NCBI RefSeq assembly: GCF_036503815.1
Contig: NZ_AP027766.1
Coordinates: 4,292-68,291, forward strand
Origin: Escherichia coli
GTDB lineage: Bacteria > Pseudomonadota > Gammaproteobacteria > Enterobacterales > Enterobacteriaceae
Reading direction: 5' to 3'
DNA length: 64,000 nt
The notes under the pieces are model-generated. The model had not been told where the DNA came from. It did no database searches and saw only the letters and a list, made by a program, of their open reading frames with translations. Within the stretch, counting starts at the first letter, position 1; each line of letters begins with the position of its first letter. Of this stretch, positions 62,095 to 64,000 are shown one piece after another. The translations under genes and the position numbers were made by a program.

Positions 62095-63260
62095 TATCTA
62101 ATCTCCCAGCGTGGTTTAATCAGACGATCAAAAATCTCATTGCAAACAGGCTCCCAGATAGAGAGGGCATTACGCCAGGCACCGGTTGAAGAACGTTGAT
62201 CAATAGCCTGTTCAAAAACGGTTCTCATACGGATCTGACCTTTACCGACTTCATCCGTTTCGCGCACAACATTTTTAAGGACCATGCTTCCCCAGGCATC
62301 CCGAATTTGTTCTTCCATCCACGGGGACTGTGAGCCATTATTATTACTGTATTTGGTAAGCAGAATACGGACATCTGGCTCGAAGCCTTTAAGATCCACG
62401 TTCTTAAGCAGGTCACGAAGCATATCGAAAAACTGCAGTGCGGAGGTGTAGTCGAACAGCTCTGCCGGAGTAGGGACAATCAGAACATCAGCAGCGCATA
62501 CAACATTTATCGTACCGATACCAAGGTTGGGTGCACTGTCGATAACTATCACGTCATAATCATGAGCGACAGTTTCAATGGCCAGACGGAGCATCAGGTG
62601 CGGGTCAGCAGGTAATTTGCCTTCGTCAAATTTCCCCATCAGCTCGGTTTCAATGCGGTGCAGTGCCAGACAGGACGGGATGATATCAAGGCCAGGCCAG
62701 CAGGTGGGCTTTATAGCGTAGCTGGCGTCATCCTTTTCCCCAAGATAAAAGGGCAGGAGAGTGTCCTCAGCATGAATATGAAGATCGGGCACCCATCCGT
62801 GATACATAGAAGCAGTTCCCTGTGGGTCATTGCCTTCAACAAGCAGAACACGGAGTCCTTTCAGAGCAAGATCCTGAGCCAGGTGAACGGATACTGAGGT
62901 TTTGTAAACACCACCTTTGTGAGCTGCAACGCCAATCACCGGCGGAAACGCATCTTCAGCACGGCGCAGTCGTGTACCAAATACATCCCGCATGTGATTG
63001 ATTTGTTCGATGGTATAACCAACGCGTTGCTCAACTCTCCCACGGGTTTCCATATCAGGGTGCGGCAGCCGGCCAGCTTTCTCGGCATCCCTGATAGCCT
63101 GAGATGACACGCCAACTAAATCTGCCGCTTCACCAATCCTCCAGCGCCGGGTTATTTTCCGGGCTTCCGGACTGTCATCATTAAACTGTGCAATGGCGAT
63201 TGCTTTCGTCATTTCATGACCAGCACTTATGCACTGGTTGAGTGTATCCATGAGTCCCAT
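62094..63260 (-). CDS. sopA: SopA (ParA) partition ATPase
   Basis: 388 residues from MGLMDTLNQCISAGHEM; AAAGGA lies 8 nt upstream of this ATG and the length equals F SopA. An N-terminal winged-helix domain (RIGEAADLVGVSSQAIRDAE) binds the operator. The ATPase has a deviant Walker A AAHKGGVYKTSVS and DVIVIDSAPNLGIG. It forms dynamic gradients on the nucleoid that separate plasmid copies and represses its own operon with SopB as corepressor. Confidence 0.95.
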   Translation of the reverse strand: MGLMDTLNQCISAGHEMTKAIAIAQFNDDSPEARKITRRWRIGEAADLVGVSSQAIRDAEKAGRLPHPDMETRGRVEQRVGYTIEQINHMRDVFGTRLRRAEDAFPPVIGVAAHKGGVYKTSVSVHLAQDLALKGLRVLLVEGNDPQGTASMYHGWVPDLHIHAEDTLLPFYLGEKDDASYAIKPTCWPGLDIIPSCLALHRIETELMGKFDEGKLPADPHLMLRLAIETVAHDYDVIVIDSAPNLGIGTINVVCAADVLIVPTPAELFDYTSALQFFDMLRDLLKNVDLKGFEPDVRILLTKYSNNNGSQSPWMEEQIRDAWGSMVLKNVVRETDEVGKGQIRMRTVFEQAIDQRSSTGAWRNALSIWEPVCNEIFDRLIKPRWEIR

Positions 63261-63282
63261 ACTGAACATCCTTTAATCATCA

Positions 63283-63360
63283 CTTTGCATTATTTTATTA
63301 AATCTTGGAATTTATTGCAAAGCAACAATAAAATCGCAAAGCACACGAAAAAGTGCAAAG
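63283..63360 (-). promoter_or_regulatory. sopAB promoter-operator with four CTTTGC motifs
   Basis: CTTTGC at 63283-63288 (plus strand) and its complement GCAAAG at 63317-63322, 63336-63341 and 63355-63360. The last three are spaced 19 bp apart. F plasmid sopAB is autoregulated through four such repeats bound by SopA. Confidence 0.8.
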
Positions 63361-63399
63361 TGAACCACATTGGGTAATGAAAGAACGCAGGGGATTACA

Positions 63400-64000
63400 A
63401 AAGAGTACATACCGCAGTCAATATTAATCACTGCCGCTCGCCGCAGTAAGCGATCTCACACAGTGAGAAAGCGGCGAGGAAGCGGAAAATCACAGAACTC
63501 ACAGATTGCACGTACGTCGGGTTGCTAAAGATGACTCGGGATCAGCCAGTTATAATGAAATTGACTGCGGTATGTAATATATTGACTATGGTATGATGCT
63601 TACCGCATCTGTAGGAAAGACGACTCAGCATACCGCAGTCAATGTTTCATTGTTGTACCTGTAGATCTCAATCTTCCAGAGCGTATTCAGGAAAATCAGG
63701 CCAGGGGTCTGGATATCTGGTGTGGCGCTTCCGGCCTTGTATCTGGGTTATTCATGGTCTCGATCCAATAATTGATCCCAAGGAGATCATAGTGAGATCC
63801 AAAAGAGATCCCCGGATCGCTCCAGCATGCGCTGTAACTGGCTTTAACGTCTGTCTGGATCGACTGCGGAATGTAAAATGTTGACTGTTATATGCATAAT
63901 CTAATACTGTGATATGCAACGGTATTTACTGAGGTATGTATATCCGTTGACTGCGATACGTATTACTACATCCTTTTGTGGATAACCGTTGAGGATCAAG
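63400..64000. other. Iteron-rich replication origin region
   Basis: Copies of a TTGACTGCGGTATGTAAT-like iteron occur in both orientations: 63407-63422 (inverted), 63560-63577, 63581-63595 (diverged), 63628-63643 (inverted), 63861-63876, 63881-63895 (diverged) and about 63946-63962. TGTGGATAA at 63977-63985 is a perfect DnaA box. A GATC-rich stretch (GATCCCAAGGAGATC, 63774 onward) adds Dam sites. This is the layout of an iteron-controlled origin; its rep gene must lie to the right of the window. Whether it is FIB-like or IncR-like cannot be decided without that gene. Confidence 0.7.
63977..63985 (-). promoter_or_regulatory. DnaA box
   Basis: TGTGGATAA, the exact complement of TTATCCACA, adjacent to the last iteron. 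A likely host initiator site in the origin. Confidence 0.75.

Noticed and set aside
1..64000. tRNA, rRNA or riboswitch genes
   Set aside because: No cloverleaf with a CCA end, no rRNA segment and no known riboswitch core was recognised by eye.

Overview
The window reads as part of a mosaic, conjugative multidrug-resistance plasmid from the Enterobacterales, most likely a Klebsiella, Enterobacter or Citrobacter host. The evidence is the IS26, ISKpn19-like, IS5075-like, Tn21, Tn1721 and Tn5393 content, an F-type sopABC partition locus, umuDC, and a VirB/MobBC transfer module of the kind known from Klebsiella and Yersinia. All assignments are by reading; no database search was run.

Layout. 1-1.5 kb: a truncated YbgA/DUF1722 gene and an AAA ATPase. 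1.5-5.4 kb: two inverted IS26 copies around the relic of an IncN-type replicon (3' end of repA, 30 tandem 37-bp iterons, a cut serine recombinase). 5.4-14.2 kb: a PBP3-like gene, blaLAP, a dead ISEcl2-like element, qnrS1 and a 2851-bp ISKpn19-like element. 14.2-20.8 kb: ISCR2 fragment, Tn5393 terminus, strB, strA, sul2, an integrase stub, then a Tn21 end split by an IS5075-like element and a cut Tn21 tnpA. 20.8-28.65 kb: a third IS26 and the tet end of Tn1721 (tetR, tetA(A), EamA transporter) between two direct copies of the tnpA 3' end. 28.65-30.5 kb: manA fragment, a resolvase-like tyrosine recombinase, an IS1 remnant.

31.3-35.4 kb: an AT-rich four-gene leftward operon (response regulator, GT9-like protein, exported sulfite-oxidase-fold protein, hybrid histidine kinase). 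It resembles none of its neighbours and is the best candidate here for an undescribed system. 35.7-54 kb: the transfer module, with virB1 to virB11 (virB3 and virB4 fused), an exclusion lipoprotein, TrbM, topoisomerase III, an H-NS-like protein, a hairpin-rich probable oriT, coupling protein MobB, MOB_C relaxase MobC and a secreted PLD nuclease. 54-56.2 kb: two leftward genes (one ardC) sharing a duplicated promoter and leader, with a perfect 40-bp palindrome between them. 56.2-60 kb: umuDC, whose LexA operator is bisected by an ISL3-family element, then an unpaired antitoxin. 60.5-64 kb: sopC repeats, sopB, sopA, the sop operator and an iteron-rich origin with a DnaA box; its rep gene must lie beyond the window.

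Taken together, the plasmid replicates from an origin at the right edge, partitions by SopABC and transfers through MobBC/VirB. It also carries resistance to beta-lactams (blaLAP), low-level quinolones (qnrS1), streptomycin (strAB), sulfonamides (sul2) and tetracycline (tetA). Several elements are visibly inactivated (both ISEcl2-like ORFs, the ISL3 transposase, IS1, the IncN replicon). No IS26 copy keeps a target duplication, so the resistance region was built by repeated IS26-mediated deletion and fusion.
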